Shown here one piece after another: positions 41,086-49,175 of a DNA stretch of 64,000 nt. The position numbers and the translations under genes are program-made. Position 1 is the first letter of the stretch. Each line of letters starts with the position of its first letter. The DNA lies in contig NZ_JACHZX010000001.1 in NCBI RefSeq assembly GCF_014193845.1, forward strand, positions 496,001 to 560,000. Direction: 5' to 3'. Under the pieces are notes generated by a model. It did not search any database. It had not been told where the DNA came from and saw only the letters and a list, made by a program, of their open reading frames with translations. Source of the stretch: Sphingomonas sp. BK345 (GTDB lineage: Bacteria; Pseudomonadota; Alphaproteobacteria; Sphingomonadales; Sphingomonadaceae).

Positions 41086-42414
41086 ATGCGCAGACACATC
41101 CTCGCCGTGCTCGGCCTCCTTGTCCTCGCCGCGATCGGCGTCGTCGCCTATCTCGCCTGGCCCGACGCCGCACGGCTCGACGTGGCCGCGGTGAGCGGCG
41201 CGCGGCCGACGATCACGCCGCCGCGCGAGCAGACGCTGCCCACGGTCAAAACTGCCGACCCGATCGGCTGGAAGGCGGGCGAGGCGCCGACGCCCGCGGC
41301 AGGGCTGCGCGTCGCCGCCTTCGCCACCGGGCTCGACCATCCGCGCTGGCTCTACCGCCTCCCCAACGGTGACGTGCTGGTGGCCGAGACCAACTCGCCG
41401 CCGCGCGAGGGTGGTGGGATCCAGGGTTGGGTGATGCGCCACCTGCTCGGCAAGGTCGGTGCGGGCGGCCCCTCGGCTAATCGCATCACGTTGCTGCGCG
41501 ACGCCGACGGCGATGGTCGCGCCGAGACCCGCACCGTGTTCATGACCGGGCTCACCTCGCCCTCCGGCATGGCGCTGTTCGACGGCCAGCTCTACGTCGC
41601 CAACACCGACTCGCTGGTGCGCGTGCCCTATACCGAGGGCGCGACCAGCATCACCGCCAAGCCCGAGCTGGTGGTGAAGCTGCCCGGCGGCGGCAACCAC
41701 TGGGCGCGCAACGTCATTCCGGCCGAGGATGGGCGCACCCTGTACGTCTCGGTCGGCTCGGCCTCGAACGTCGCCGAGGGCGGGTTCGCGCGCGAGAAGT
41801 TCCGGGCCGCGATCCTCCAGGTCTATCCCAAGGAGAAGACCTTCCGCGTCTTCGCCACCGGGCTGCGCAACCCCAACGGCATGGCGCTGGTCCCCGGCAC
41901 CAACCGGCTGTGGACCGTGGTGAACGAGCGCGACATGCTCGGCTCCGATCTCGTCCCCGACTATCTCACCGCGGTGGAGCTGGGCGACAACTTCGGATGG
42001 CCCTGGTATTATTGGGGCGGCTACGTCGACACGCGGGTGGAGCCGAAGAACCCCGAGCTGCAGCAATACGTGAAGCGCCCCGACTATGCGCTGGGCCCGC
42101 ACGTCGCCGCGCTGGGGCTGAGCTTCGCGGGCGACGCCAAGCTGGGTGGGCAGTTCGCGCAGGGCGCCTTCGTCGGCGAGCACGGCTCGTGGAACCGCAA
42201 GCCGCTGTCGGGCTACAAGGTGGTGTTCGTGCCGTTCGACGCGGCGGGCTGGCCGGTGAAGGGGGCCAAGCCAGCCGACGTGCTGACCGGCTTCGTCACG
42301 CCGGACGGCGACGCGCACGGCCGGCCCGTCGGCGTGATCACCGACCGCACCGGCGCATTGCTGGTGGCCGACGACGTCGGCAACGCGATCTGGCGAGTCA
42401 CCGCGGCGCGCTGA
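41086..42414 (+). CDS. Sorbosone dehydrogenase-like PQQ beta-propeller protein
   Basis: A 442-residue exported six-bladed propeller of the glucose/sorbosone dehydrogenase family. An uncleaved or cleaved N-terminal helix (LAVLGLLVLAAIGVVAYLAW) puts it in the periplasm. Family motifs: LDHPRWLYRLPNGDVLVAET, ITLLRDADGDGRAETRTVF, GGNHWARNVI, YVSVGSASNV, ATGLRNPNGMAL and GEHGSWNRKPLSGYKVVFV. Soluble aldose dehydrogenases of this group use PQQ; substrate and cofactor here are inferred from family only. It is divergent from the sensor-kinase operon with 103 bases between the starts. Confidence 0.9.
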   Translation: MRRHILAVLGLLVLAAIGVVAYLAWPDAARLDVAAVSGARPTITPPREQTLPTVKTADPIGWKAGEAPTPAAGLRVAAFATGLDHPRWLYRLPNGDVLVAETNSPPREGGGIQGWVMRHLLGKVGAGGPSANRITLLRDADGDGRAETRTVFMTGLTSPSGMALFDGQLYVANTDSLVRVPYTEGATSITAKPELVVKLPGGGNHWARNVIPAEDGRTLYVSVGSASNVAEGGFAREKFRAAILQVYPKEKTFRVFATGLRNPNGMALVPGTNRLWTVVNERDMLGSDLVPDYLTAVELGDNFGWPWYYWGGYVDTRVEPKNPELQQYVKRPDYALGPHVAALGLSFAGDAKLGGQFAQGAFVGEHGSWNRKPLSGYKVVFVPFDAAGWPVKGAKPADVLTGFVTPDGDAHGRPVGVITDRTGALLVADDVGNAIWRVTAAR

Positions 42415-42468
42415 TCCGGGCGCGCCCGTCCGCGCTATAATGAGCGTGGATCGAGCGCGGAGTGAGCG

Positions 42469-42609
42469 ATGCTGTGGACGATCGTCGTCATCCTGGTGAT
42501 CGTGTGGCTGCTGGGCTTCAGCTTCCACCTCACCCATGGCTTGATCCACCTGCTGCTGGTGATCGCGCTGATCGTCGGTCTGGTGCAGCTGTTCACCGGC
42601 CGCCGCTGA
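42469..42609 (+). CDS. lmo0937-family small membrane protein, copy 1
   Basis: A 46-residue protein with two short hydrophobic helices (LWTIVVILVIVWLLGF and HLLLVIALIVGLVQLF) and the basic end TGRR, as in the lmo0937/DUF5670 family of tiny two-helix proteins found across bacteria. The start has AGTGAGCG in front. A close paralog follows at 42705 (identity in MLWTI, WLLGFS, GLIH, IVGLVQLF and GRR). Role unknown; these proteins are often stress-induced in other taxa. Confidence 0.85.
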   Translation: MLWTIVVILVIVWLLGFSFHLTHGLIHLLLVIALIVGLVQLFTGRR

Positions 42610-42704
42610 GCGGCACGCGCTTTTGCCTGTAACGAATTGTTGCCGGGGCGCGGAACAGTAGCCGGCAGCGAGTGTTTTCCTCTCCCAACACAGGAGGTAC
42701 TTCG

Positions 42705-42848
42705 ATGCTCTGGACGATCGCCGTTATTCTCCTGGTGCTTTGGCTGCTGGGCTTCAGCCTTCATGTCGCCGGCGGGTTGATCCACATCCTGCTCGTGGTG
42801 GCGATCATCGTCGGGCTGGTGCAGCTATTCAGCGGCCGCCGAGTGTAG
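42705..42848 (+). CDS. lmo0937-family small membrane protein, copy 2
   Basis: A 47-residue paralog of the gene at 42469, again with two helices (LWTIAVILLVLWLLGF and IHILLVVAIIVGLVQLF) and a basic C-terminus SGRRV. CAGGAGGTA lies 8 bases upstream, a stronger ribosome site than that of copy 1, and the 95-base spacer is less GC-rich than most of the window (CGAATTGTTGC and TGTTTTCCTC), so copy 2 may have its own promoter. Tandem duplication is clear from sequence. Confidence 0.87.
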   Translation: MLWTIAVILLVLWLLGFSLHVAGGLIHILLVVAIIVGLVQLFSGRRV

Positions 42849-42876
42849 GAGGCGTAACCCCGATAACGGTCGTGCG

Positions 42877-42906
42877 CGTCATCCCGGGCCCGACCACGGG
42901 ATGACG
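42877..42906. terminator. Palindromic stem-loop after the lmo0937 pair
   Basis: CGTCATCCCG (42877-42886) and CGGGATGACG (42897-42906) form a perfect 10-bp stem with a 10-base loop. It lies between the convergent lmo0937 pair and the PP2C gene. The CGTCATCCCG word is the same as the core of the repeats inside imuB (53189-53283), so this is a repeat-family member placed where it can end transcription from both sides. Confidence 0.65.
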
Positions 42907-42944
42907 AACGTGGATGCGGCGTTCCGCTAAGGCGACCGCCTCTT

Positions 42945-43778
42945 TCATAGCCGAGGGTGCGGCCCCACCCGTACCCATAACGCCGTGGCATCGTCACTTC
43001 GCTTGAAACGCGGGAAGCGTCGGCAGTCGGCGTCGTCCCGCTCGATCGCGCGCAACTCCTCGGCCAACGCCGCCATCCCCCGCGTGCGCACCGCCGCCAT
43101 CAGCCCCGGCGCGTCATACGCGTCGTAGCTGTCGACCAGCGCGGCGAAGCCGTCGCTCATCAGAAGCAGACCGTCACCCGGCGCGAGCGCGACGCGGGCG
43201 TGGTCGGTCGCGGCCGCCGCGGCCGCAGCGTCGACGCCGAGCACGCGCCGCCCAGGTCGCTCGCGCGCGGCGCGACGATCCGCGATCATCGCCGGCGTCC
43301 GCACGCCGCCGAGCGCCTCACCCAGTGCCGCCGCCTCGGCGCTCTCCGCCGCGCGGTCGGGTGCGGGGGTGAGCCAGTCGACCGCACCGTCCGCGCGCGC
43401 GCGCAGGATCGCGCAGTCGCCCGCCCAGGCCACCTCGAGCGAGTCGCCGACGAGCTGGATCGCCGCGAACGAGGCGCTCGGCAGTTCCCACGCGCCCGCG
43501 GGTTCACGCCGCCGCTCGGCCGCGTAGCGCGTCGCCACGGTCTCATACACCGAGGCGCAGGTGGCGCGCAGGTCGGCGGCCTCGCCCAGCCCGAAGGCGG
43601 CGTCGGCGGTCGCTGCTAACCAGGCCGCCCCACCGCGATCACCGAGCAGCCCGGGCGGAGCGAGATCGGTGGCGCCGTCGATCACCCAGGCGCAGCGCGC
43701 GCTCGCGCCGGCGCGGTCGTCGTTGGGCGAGGCGCTGTCGCCGCACAGGCTGATCGACTGGAGCAGGTCGAGGTGCAT
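42945..43778 (-). CDS. PP2C-like protein phosphatase
   Basis: A 277-residue soluble protein of the PPM/PP2C fold. Metal-binding motifs are visible: CGDSASPNDDRAG at residues 12-24, WVIDGATDL (Asp-Gly pair), WAGDCAILRA, and near the C-terminus LLMSDGFAAL and the Asp pair in KRSDDATALWV. PP2C enzymes remove phosphate from Ser/Thr in partner proteins such as anti-sigma regulators; the target is unknown. Its gene starts 28 bases from the stop of the E2 gene on the same strand, so it could be read through from the bkd operon, but function need not be related. Confidence 0.82.
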   Translation of the reverse strand: MHLDLLQSISLCGDSASPNDDRAGASARCAWVIDGATDLAPPGLLGDRGGAAWLAATADAAFGLGEAADLRATCASVYETVATRYAAERRREPAGAWELPSASFAAIQLVGDSLEVAWAGDCAILRARADGAVDWLTPAPDRAAESAEAAALGEALGGVRTPAMIADRRAARERPGRRVLGVDAAAAAAATDHARVALAPGDGLLLMSDGFAALVDSYDAYDAPGLMAAVRTRGMAALAEELRAIERDDADCRRFPRFKRSDDATALWVRVGPHPRL

Positions 43779-43806
43779 GGCCTCGACCCTAGCCGCGCCC
43801 GCCGGC

Positions 43807-45192
43807 TCAGTCGACGAAGAGCAGCGCCGGCGCCTCGATAAGCCCCTTCAATGCCTGCACGAAGCTGGCCGCATCGTGCCCGTCGACCACGCGGTGATCG
43901 CAGCTGATCGAGAGATTCATCAGCTTGGCCCTGCGGATGGCATCGCCGCGCCCAGCCTCTTCGGGGGCGACAAAGACGGGGCGCTCGACGATCTTGTTCG
44001 GGCCTATGATCGCCACCTCGGGTCGGTTGATCACCGGCGTGGTCGCGATCCCGCCGAGCGGGCCTAGCGAGGTGAGCGTGATCGTGCCGTTGCCGAGCTC
44101 GTCGGGGCGCAGCTTGCCCGCGCGTGCCGCGGCGGCGAGTCGCGCGATCTCGGTGGCGAGCTGCCAGACGTTGCGGTCCTGCGCGTCGCGGATCACCGGC
44201 ACGGTCAGCCCGGCGTCGGTCTGCGCCGCCATGCCGAGATGGACGCGGCCGTGGCGCGTCACCACGCCGGCCTCGTCGTCGTAGCGCGCGTTGAGCATCG
44301 GGAAGTCGGGCAAGGTGCGGCACAGCGCCACGATCAGCAGCGGGAGCAAGGTCAGCTTGGGCCGCTCGCCGCGGCGCGCGTTGAGCTGCGCGCGCAGCGC
44401 CTCCAGCGCGGTGACCTCGATCTCCTCGACATAGGTGAAATGCGGGATGTGGCGCTTCGCCGCGGCCATGTTCTCGGCGATGCGGCGGCGCATGCCGATG
44501 ACGCGGACCTGCTCGTCGTCGCGCGCGCGGCTCACGTGGGGCGGGTGGTAGCCGTCGCCACCGCCGTAGCGGAGGAAGGCGTCGAGATCGGCGTGGCGAA
44601 TGCGGTCGCCCTCGGCGACGCGGACCCGCGCGAGGTCGACGCCGAGGTCACGCGCGCGGGCGCGCACGGCGGGGGAGGCGAGAACGGGGCGACCCAAATC
44701 CTCCCCGGAACGGGGAGGGGGACCGTCAGCCGAAGGCTGATGGTGGAGGGGGGGCTCCGCGGGCGGAGCGGCAGCTGGAGGGAGCTCCTCCGCCGGCAGC
44801 GTTCGCGGAGTCCCCCCTCCACCACGCCCTGCGGGCGCGGTCCCCCTCCCCGTCCCGGGGAGGATTTGGCTCTCCTCCACTCCCGGATTCTCCGCTTCGA
44901 GCGTGTCCTCCTGCACCGGGGGCGGCACGTCAGCGGCATCCGCTCCCTCCCCGTCGGTCTCGATCACCACCAGCGGCGCGCCGATCGAGACCTGGTCGCC
45001 GACCTCGCCCGCGCGCTCGACCACCACGCCCGCGACCGGGCTCTCCATCTCGACGGTGGCCTTGTCGGTCATCATGTCGGCGAGCTGCTGGTCTTCCTCG
45101 ACGCGATCGCCGACCTGGACGTGCCAGGCGACGATCTCGGCCTCGGAAATGCCCTCGCCGATGTCGGGCAGCTTGAAGGTGAAGCGCGCCAT
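43807..45192 (-). CDS. bkdB: Dihydrolipoyl acyltransferase (E2) of branched-chain 2-oxoacid dehydrogenase, with repeat-derived linker
   Basis: A 461-residue E2 subunit that transfers the acyl group from E1 to CoA. A lipoyl domain (1-80) with lipoyl Lys44 in MMTDKATVEM, a long linker, a peripheral subunit-binding domain (ASPAVRARARDLGVDLARV, about 175-210), and the catalytic domain with LNARYDDEAGVV and the His-Asp motif DHRVVDGHDAASF. The linker residues about 109-166 (SQILPGTGRGTAPAGRGG and on to PPPRSGEDLG) are encoded by the palindromic element at 44696-44867, which keeps the frame open. E1b ends 6 bases upstream. E3 is not in the window. Confidence 0.93.
   Translation of the reverse strand: MARFTFKLPDIGEGISEAEIVAWHVQVGDRVEEDQQLADMMTDKATVEMESPVAGVVVERAGEVGDQVSIGAPLVVIETDGEGADAADVPPPVQEDTLEAENPGVEESQILPGTGRGTAPAGRGGGGTPRTLPAEELPPAAAPPAEPPLHHQPSADGPPPRSGEDLGRPVLASPAVRARARDLGVDLARVRVAEGDRIRHADLDAFLRYGGGDGYHPPHVSRARDDEQVRVIGMRRRIAENMAAAKRHIPHFTYVEEIEVTALEALRAQLNARRGERPKLTLLPLLIVALCRTLPDFPMLNARYDDEAGVVTRHGRVHLGMAAQTDAGLTVPVIRDAQDRNVWQLATEIARLAAAARAGKLRPDELGNGTITLTSLGPLGGIATTPVINRPEVAIIGPNKIVERPVFVAPEEAGRGDAIRRAKLMNLSISCDHRVVDGHDAASFVQALKGLIEAPALLFVD
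44696..44867. repeat. 172-bp palindromic element inserted within bkdB
   Basis: Ends are perfect inverted repeats, AAATCCTCCCCGG at the left and CCGGGGAGGATTT at the right, each followed inwards by a small palindrome (CTCCCC/GGGGAG) and then GGGGGACC/GGTCCCCC. The centre has paired TGGTGGAGGGG/CCCCTCCACCA blocks. The same ends occur at 46250-46394 and 30931-30951. Read on the minus strand the element has no stop codon in the bkdB frame and adds about 57 residues rich in Gly, Pro and Ala between the lipoyl and subunit-binding domains. Confidence 0.88.
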
Positions 45193-45198
45193 GTGGGT

Positions 45199-46239
45199 TT
45201 AGTCCTTGAGAATCTTCTTGAGCGCCTGGCCGATCCGCACCGGGCCGGGGAAATAGGCCCATTCCAGGCTGTGCGGGTAGGGCGTGTCGAAGCCGGTGAC
45301 TCGCTCGACCGGCGCCTCGAGATGGTAGAAGCAGCGCTCCTGCACCAAGGCGGCGAGCTCGGCGCCGAAGCCGCCGGTGCGCGTCGCCTCGTGCACCACC
45401 ATGCAGCGGCCGGTCTTCCTCACCGAACGCTCGATCGCTTCGATGTCGAGCGGGACCAGCGTGCGCAGGTCGATGATCTCGGCGTCGACGCCGGTGTCGG
45501 CCACCACCTGTGCGCAGACGTGCACCATCGTGCCGTAGGCGAGCATCGTCACCGCATCCCCCTCGCGCACCGTCTTCGCCAGGCCGAGCGGGACGGTGTA
45601 ATAGCCCGTCGGCACCTCGCCGCCGGGATGCTTCGACCAATTCTCCGCCGGGCGGTCCCAATGGCCGTTGAAGGGGCCGTTGTAGATCCGCTTGGGCTCG
45701 AGGAAGAGCACGGGGTCATTGTCCTCGATCGCGGCGATCAGCAGCCCCTTGGCGTCGTACGGGGTCGAGGGGATCACCGTCTTGATCCCCGAGACGTGCG
45801 TGAAGATGCCCTCGGGCGACTGCGAGTGCGTCTGCCCGCCGAAAATGCCGCCGCCATAGGGCGAGCGCACCGTGATCGGCGCGGTGAAGTCGCCGGCCGA
45901 GCGATAGCGCAGCCGCGCCGCCTCGGAAACGAGCTGGTCGAGCGCGGGATAGATATAATCGGCGAACTGGATCTCGGGCACCGGGCGCAGGCCATAGGCG
46001 CCCATGCCGATCGCGACGCCGACGATGCCGATCTCGGTGATCGGCGTGTCGAACACGCGGGTCTTGCCGTACTTCTTCTGCAGCCCCGCGGTGGCGCGGA
46101 AGACGCCGCCGAAATAGCCGACGTCCTCCCCCATCACGATCACGTCGGGGTCGCGCGCCATCATCTCGTCCATCGCCGAATTGATCGCCTGAATCATGTT
46201 CATGCGGGTGGTGGTGGGGGTGTCGATCGCGTCGGTCAT
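45199..46239 (-). CDS. bkdA2: 2-oxoisovalerate dehydrogenase E1 beta subunit
   Basis: A 346-residue subunit of the branched-chain oxoacid decarboxylase; with E1a it forms the thiamine-diphosphate site that decarboxylates oxoacids from Val, Leu and Ile. Typical motifs: MIQAINSAMDEMMARDPDV, MGEDVGYFGGVFRAT, DTPITEIGIVGVAIGMGAYG, EIQFADYIYPALDQLVSEAA and SPYGGGIFGGQTHSQSPEG. The ATG at 46239 gives MTDAIDTPTTT; codons further upstream are translated repeat. Upstream, the 168-base gap to E1a is almost filled by a palindromic repeat. 6 bases to bkdB. Confidence 0.94.
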   Translation of the reverse strand: MTDAIDTPTTTRMNMIQAINSAMDEMMARDPDVIVMGEDVGYFGGVFRATAGLQKKYGKTRVFDTPITEIGIVGVAIGMGAYGLRPVPEIQFADYIYPALDQLVSEAARLRYRSAGDFTAPITVRSPYGGGIFGGQTHSQSPEGIFTHVSGIKTVIPSTPYDAKGLLIAAIEDNDPVLFLEPKRIYNGPFNGHWDRPAENWSKHPGGEVPTGYYTVPLGLAKTVREGDAVTMLAYGTMVHVCAQVVADTGVDAEIIDLRTLVPLDIEAIERSVRKTGRCMVVHEATRTGGFGAELAALVQERCFYHLEAPVERVTGFDTPYPHSLEWAYFPGPVRIGQALKKILKD

Positions 46240-46249
46240 GTCAGTATCC

Positions 46250-46394
46250 AAATCCTCCCCGCTCGCGGGGAGGGGGACCGCGACGCGAAGCGGCGTGGTG
46301 GAGGGGGCTCTCCACCAGCGCTGTCGTCCGCGGAGAGCCCCCTCCACCACCACGCTGACGCGAGGCGGTCCCCCTCCCCGTTCTGGGGAGGATT
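46250..46394. repeat. Palindromic element between bkdA1 and bkdA2
   Basis: A 145-bp copy of the same repeat family as in bkdB. Left end AAATCCTCCCCGC, right end GGGGAGGATT, inner blocks GGTGGAGGGGGCTCTCC and GGAGAGCCCCCTCCACC form a 17-bp near-perfect stem. It occupies nearly the whole spacer between the E1a stop (46408) and the E1b start (46239). In this position it can fold in the mRNA and may change the E1a:E1b expression ratio. Confidence 0.88.
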
Positions 46395-46407
46395 GGGAGT
46401 GCCATCG

Positions 46408-47685
46408 TCACGTCCGCGCCCACGGCCGGCCGCTCGCGGCTTCCTCGTCGATCATCATCTGGCGCTGCTCGCGCAAGTGCCAGGGCATCTCCTCGAACAC
46501 GCCGTCGAACAGTGAGTCGAGCGGCTGCGCCAGGCCGTGGCCGAGGATGCCATTCGCCTCCGCCGCCTTCTGCGCGGCGCGGACCTCTTCGGCGACCGCG
46601 CGGTCCATCGCCTCCTGCCGCACCTCGTCCCATTCGCCGACCGCGACCAGATGGTCCTTCAGCCGGCGGATCGGGTCGCCCAGCGGCCAGGCGTTCGGCT
46701 CGCCGGTGGAGCGATATTGCGACGGGTCGTCGGAGGTGGAGTGGCCCTCGGCGCGATAGGTGAAATGCTCGATCAGCGTCGGCCCGACGTTGGTGCGCGC
46801 GCGCTCCGCCGCCCAGAGTGTCGCGGCATAGACCGCGAGCGGGTCGTTGCCGTCGACCCGCAGCCCGGCAATGCCATAGCCGATCGCGCGCGCCGCGAAG
46901 GTGGTCGCCTCCGCCCCGGCGAAGCCCGAGAAGCTCGAGATCGCCCATTGGTTGTTCACGACGTTGAAGATCACCGGCGCGCGATAGACGGTGGCGAAGG
47001 TCAGCGCCGAGTGGAAGTCGCCCTCCGCGGTGGAGCCCTCGCCGCACCAGGTCGCGGCGATGCGCGTGTCGCCCTTGGAGGCCGAGGCCATCGCCCAGCC
47101 CACCGCCTGGGGATATTGCGTGGTGAGATTGCCCGAGATCGAGAAGAAGCCGAAGCGCTTCTCCGAGTACATGATCGGCAGCTGCTTGCCCTGCAGCTTG
47201 TCGCCGGTGTTCGAGTAGATCTGGTTCATCATGTCGACCAGCGGGCAGCCGCGCGCGATCAGCAGCCCCTGCTGGCGATAGGAGGGGAAGCACATGTCGT
47301 CGGCGTCGAGCGCGTGCGCCGCGGCCACCGCCACCGCCTCCTCGCCGAGCGACTTCATGTAGAAGCTGGTCTTGCCCTGGCGCTGCGCGCGGAACATGCG
47401 CTCGTCGAAGGCGCGCACCGTCGCCATGTGGCGCAGCATGCGGCGCAGCGTGTCGGGGCTGAGCCGCGGGTTCCACGGCCCGACCGCCTGGTGCTGCTCG
47501 TCGAGCACGCGCACCATCGTATAGGCGAGGTCGGTGAAGTCGCGCGGCGGCGCGGCGGTGTCGGGGCGCGGCGCGGCGCCCGCGGGCGGCACCTCCAGGT
47601 CGCCGAAATCGGCCGCGTCGCCGGGGCGGAAGCGCGGCTCGGGGACGTGCAGCGTCAGCGGCTTCAGGTTGCGGGCGTCGCCCAA
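46408..47685 (-). CDS. bkdA1: 2-oxoisovalerate dehydrogenase E1 alpha subunit
   Basis: A 425-residue E1a subunit. The thiamine-diphosphate motif is WCGEGSTAEGDFHSAL ... VNNQWAIS (two blocks about 30 residues apart). Other family blocks: RQGKTSFYMKSLGEEA, CFPSYRQQGLLIARG, MYSEKRFGFFSISGNLTTQY and the phosphorylation-loop-like TYRAEGHSTSDDPSQYRS. The N-terminal 45 residues are an extension usual for proteobacterial branched-chain E1a. It starts at TTG, supported by GAGGAGAG 6 bases upstream; there is no ATG near. First gene of the operon bkdA1-bkdA2-bkdB. Confidence 0.94.
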   Translation of the reverse strand: MGDARNLKPLTLHVPEPRFRPGDAADFGDLEVPPAGAAPRPDTAAPPRDFTDLAYTMVRVLDEQHQAVGPWNPRLSPDTLRRMLRHMATVRAFDERMFRAQRQGKTSFYMKSLGEEAVAVAAAHALDADDMCFPSYRQQGLLIARGCPLVDMMNQIYSNTGDKLQGKQLPIMYSEKRFGFFSISGNLTTQYPQAVGWAMASASKGDTRIAATWCGEGSTAEGDFHSALTFATVYRAPVIFNVVNNQWAISSFSGFAGAEATTFAARAIGYGIAGLRVDGNDPLAVYAATLWAAERARTNVGPTLIEHFTYRAEGHSTSDDPSQYRSTGEPNAWPLGDPIRRLKDHLVAVGEWDEVRQEAMDRAVAEEVRAAQKAAEANGILGHGLAQPLDSLFDGVFEEMPWHLREQRQMMIDEEAASGRPWART

Positions 47686-47738
47686 GGTCCACTCTCCTCG
47701 CCGCCCGATTGGGTCCGGGAGGCTTCGTCGGGCTTGTA

Positions 47739-47744
47739 ATTATA
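47739..47744 (-). promoter_or_regulatory. Possible -10 box of the bkd operon
   Basis: In the 89-base gap before bkdA1, the minus strand carries a perfect TATAAT at 47744-47739, in an AT-rich island unusual for this window (AAATATAATTAC), flanked by the short inverted repeat GCTTG/CAAGC. The predicted start of transcription would leave a leader of about 45 bases to the TTG. No convincing -35 box was found, so an activator or another sigma factor may be involved. Confidence 0.4.
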
Positions 47745-47774
47745 TTTCAAGCGAAGCGGAAGCCCCTTGATGCT

Positions 47775-49154
47775 TTACCTGGACCTCGCGCCTGTCGCGT
47801 CGAACCGGTTCAGCGTCGCGCGGGTCACGATCCCGATCGCCAAGAGGCCGGCGCTCACCGCGCGTCCCGTGCCGCCGACGTGCACCATGCTCGCGACGAA
47901 GATGGCGCCGGCCGCGGCGGTGAAGACCATCGACAGCAGCGGTGCGAGCGGCGCGCGGTACGGCCGCGGCACGCTGGCGCGGCGGACGCGCAGGATCGGC
48001 AGCGCGGCGCCGCTCAGCGTCAGGAACAGCCAGTAGACCGGCGCCATATAGTCGACCATGGCCGCGAAGCCCGCGGGCGTGCTGGCGCCCCACAGGATCA
48101 GCGGCAGCGTGAGCGCGACCTGGCACCGCACCGCCGCCGGCGCGACCCCGCGCGCGCTGTCCCACCGCCCCAGCCGCGCGAGTGCCGGCGTGTCGCCCGC
48201 GAGCGCGGTGAGCGTGCGCCCGCCCACCAGGAACAATGCGTTGAGGATCGCCGCGGTCGCCACCACCACCGCCGCTACCATCGCGATCTCGCCGGCCGGT
48301 CCGAGCGCGCGGCGCATCACCGCCGCCGCGGGCGCGGCGCTGGTGGCCAGCCCGGCAGGTCCGAGTACGGTCAGGTAAGCCCAGTTGGCGATCAGGTAGA
48401 GTGCGGTCACCGCCGCCATGCCGCCGACCAGCGCATAGGTGATGTCGCGCGGGCGCCGCACCTCGGCCGAGAGCGTCGCTGCGTCGTTGAAGCCGCCGTA
48501 AGCGAGCATCACGTAGATCATCGCGGTGCCGACGCCGCCCGGGCGCGGCATCGTCCCCGGTGCGGGAGCATCGACGCCGCGCAGCCACACCCCCGCCCCG
48601 CCCAGTGCGAGCAGCGCGATGATGACGAGCGCGACGAGCACCACCTCGCCGCGCACGCTCGTCGCCAGCCCGCGCAGATTGAGCAGCCCCAGCAGCAGCA
48701 CCGCCGCCACCGCGACCGCCGCCCGCGCAATGGATCCCATCGGCACCAGCGCGGCGAGATAGTCGGTGCTCACGAACGCGAGCATCGCCGCCGAGGCGGT
48801 GAAGATTACCGTGAAACGCGACCAGCCGAACAGGAAGGCGATCGTGTCGCCAAAGGCTTCCTTGAGGAAGCGATAGTCGCCGCCTTCGTGCGGGAAAGCG
48901 GTGCTGAGCTCGGCGTAGCAGAGCGCGCCGGCGAGCGCGACCATCCCGCCCGCCAGCCACGCGGCATATATCGCGGGCGCGCTGCCGAGCGCGGCACCGA
49001 CCGCCGCCGCAGAGCGGAAGATGCCCGCGCCCACCACCATCCCGACCACCACCGCCCCGGCCTGCCACGGCCCGGGCGCATGGCGTGCCCGAACGCCCGT
49101 GCCCGGGGCGTCGGCCCGCTCGTATTTTTCCGGTGTTCCCGCTGGCTCGGTCAT
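47775..49154 (-). CDS. APC-family amino acid permease
   Basis: A 459-residue inner-membrane transporter with about twelve helices. The APC signature in helix 1 reads GAVVVGMVVGAGIFRSAAAV (residues 30-49), followed by YAELSTAFPHEGGDYRFLKEAFGD, which is the conserved helix 2-3 region of LAT-like and YfnA-like transporters. Later blocks AYGGFNDAATLSAEVRRPRD and VPRPYRAPLAPLL are also typical. Two ATGs in tandem; I use the inner one, which leaves GAGGGG at a workable distance. The gene is upstream of bkdA1 on the same strand, so branched-chain amino acids are a plausible cargo, but this is only inferred. Confidence 0.9.
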   Translation of the reverse strand: MTEPAGTPEKYERADAPGTGVRARHAPGPWQAGAVVVGMVVGAGIFRSAAAVGAALGSAPAIYAAWLAGGMVALAGALCYAELSTAFPHEGGDYRFLKEAFGDTIAFLFGWSRFTVIFTASAAMLAFVSTDYLAALVPMGSIARAAVAVAAVLLLGLLNLRGLATSVRGEVVLVALVIIALLALGGAGVWLRGVDAPAPGTMPRPGGVGTAMIYVMLAYGGFNDAATLSAEVRRPRDITYALVGGMAAVTALYLIANWAYLTVLGPAGLATSAAPAAAVMRRALGPAGEIAMVAAVVVATAAILNALFLVGGRTLTALAGDTPALARLGRWDSARGVAPAAVRCQVALTLPLILWGASTPAGFAAMVDYMAPVYWLFLTLSGAALPILRVRRASVPRPYRAPLAPLLSMVFTAAAGAIFVASMVHVGGTGRAVSAGLLAIGIVTRATLNRFDATGARSR

Positions 49155-49175
49155 CATCCCCTCATAGGATGGGAG

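Noticed and set aside
44239..46515. A plus-strand frame of about 750 codons across the bkd genes
   Set aside because: It is the antisense shadow of E2 and E1b; the product has no recognisable domain and runs through both palindromic elements.
47709..49175. A long plus-strand extension in front of the TonB receptor gene at 49176
   Set aside because: The added sequence is antisense to the APC permease and low in hydrophobic order; the receptor has its own signal peptide at 49176.
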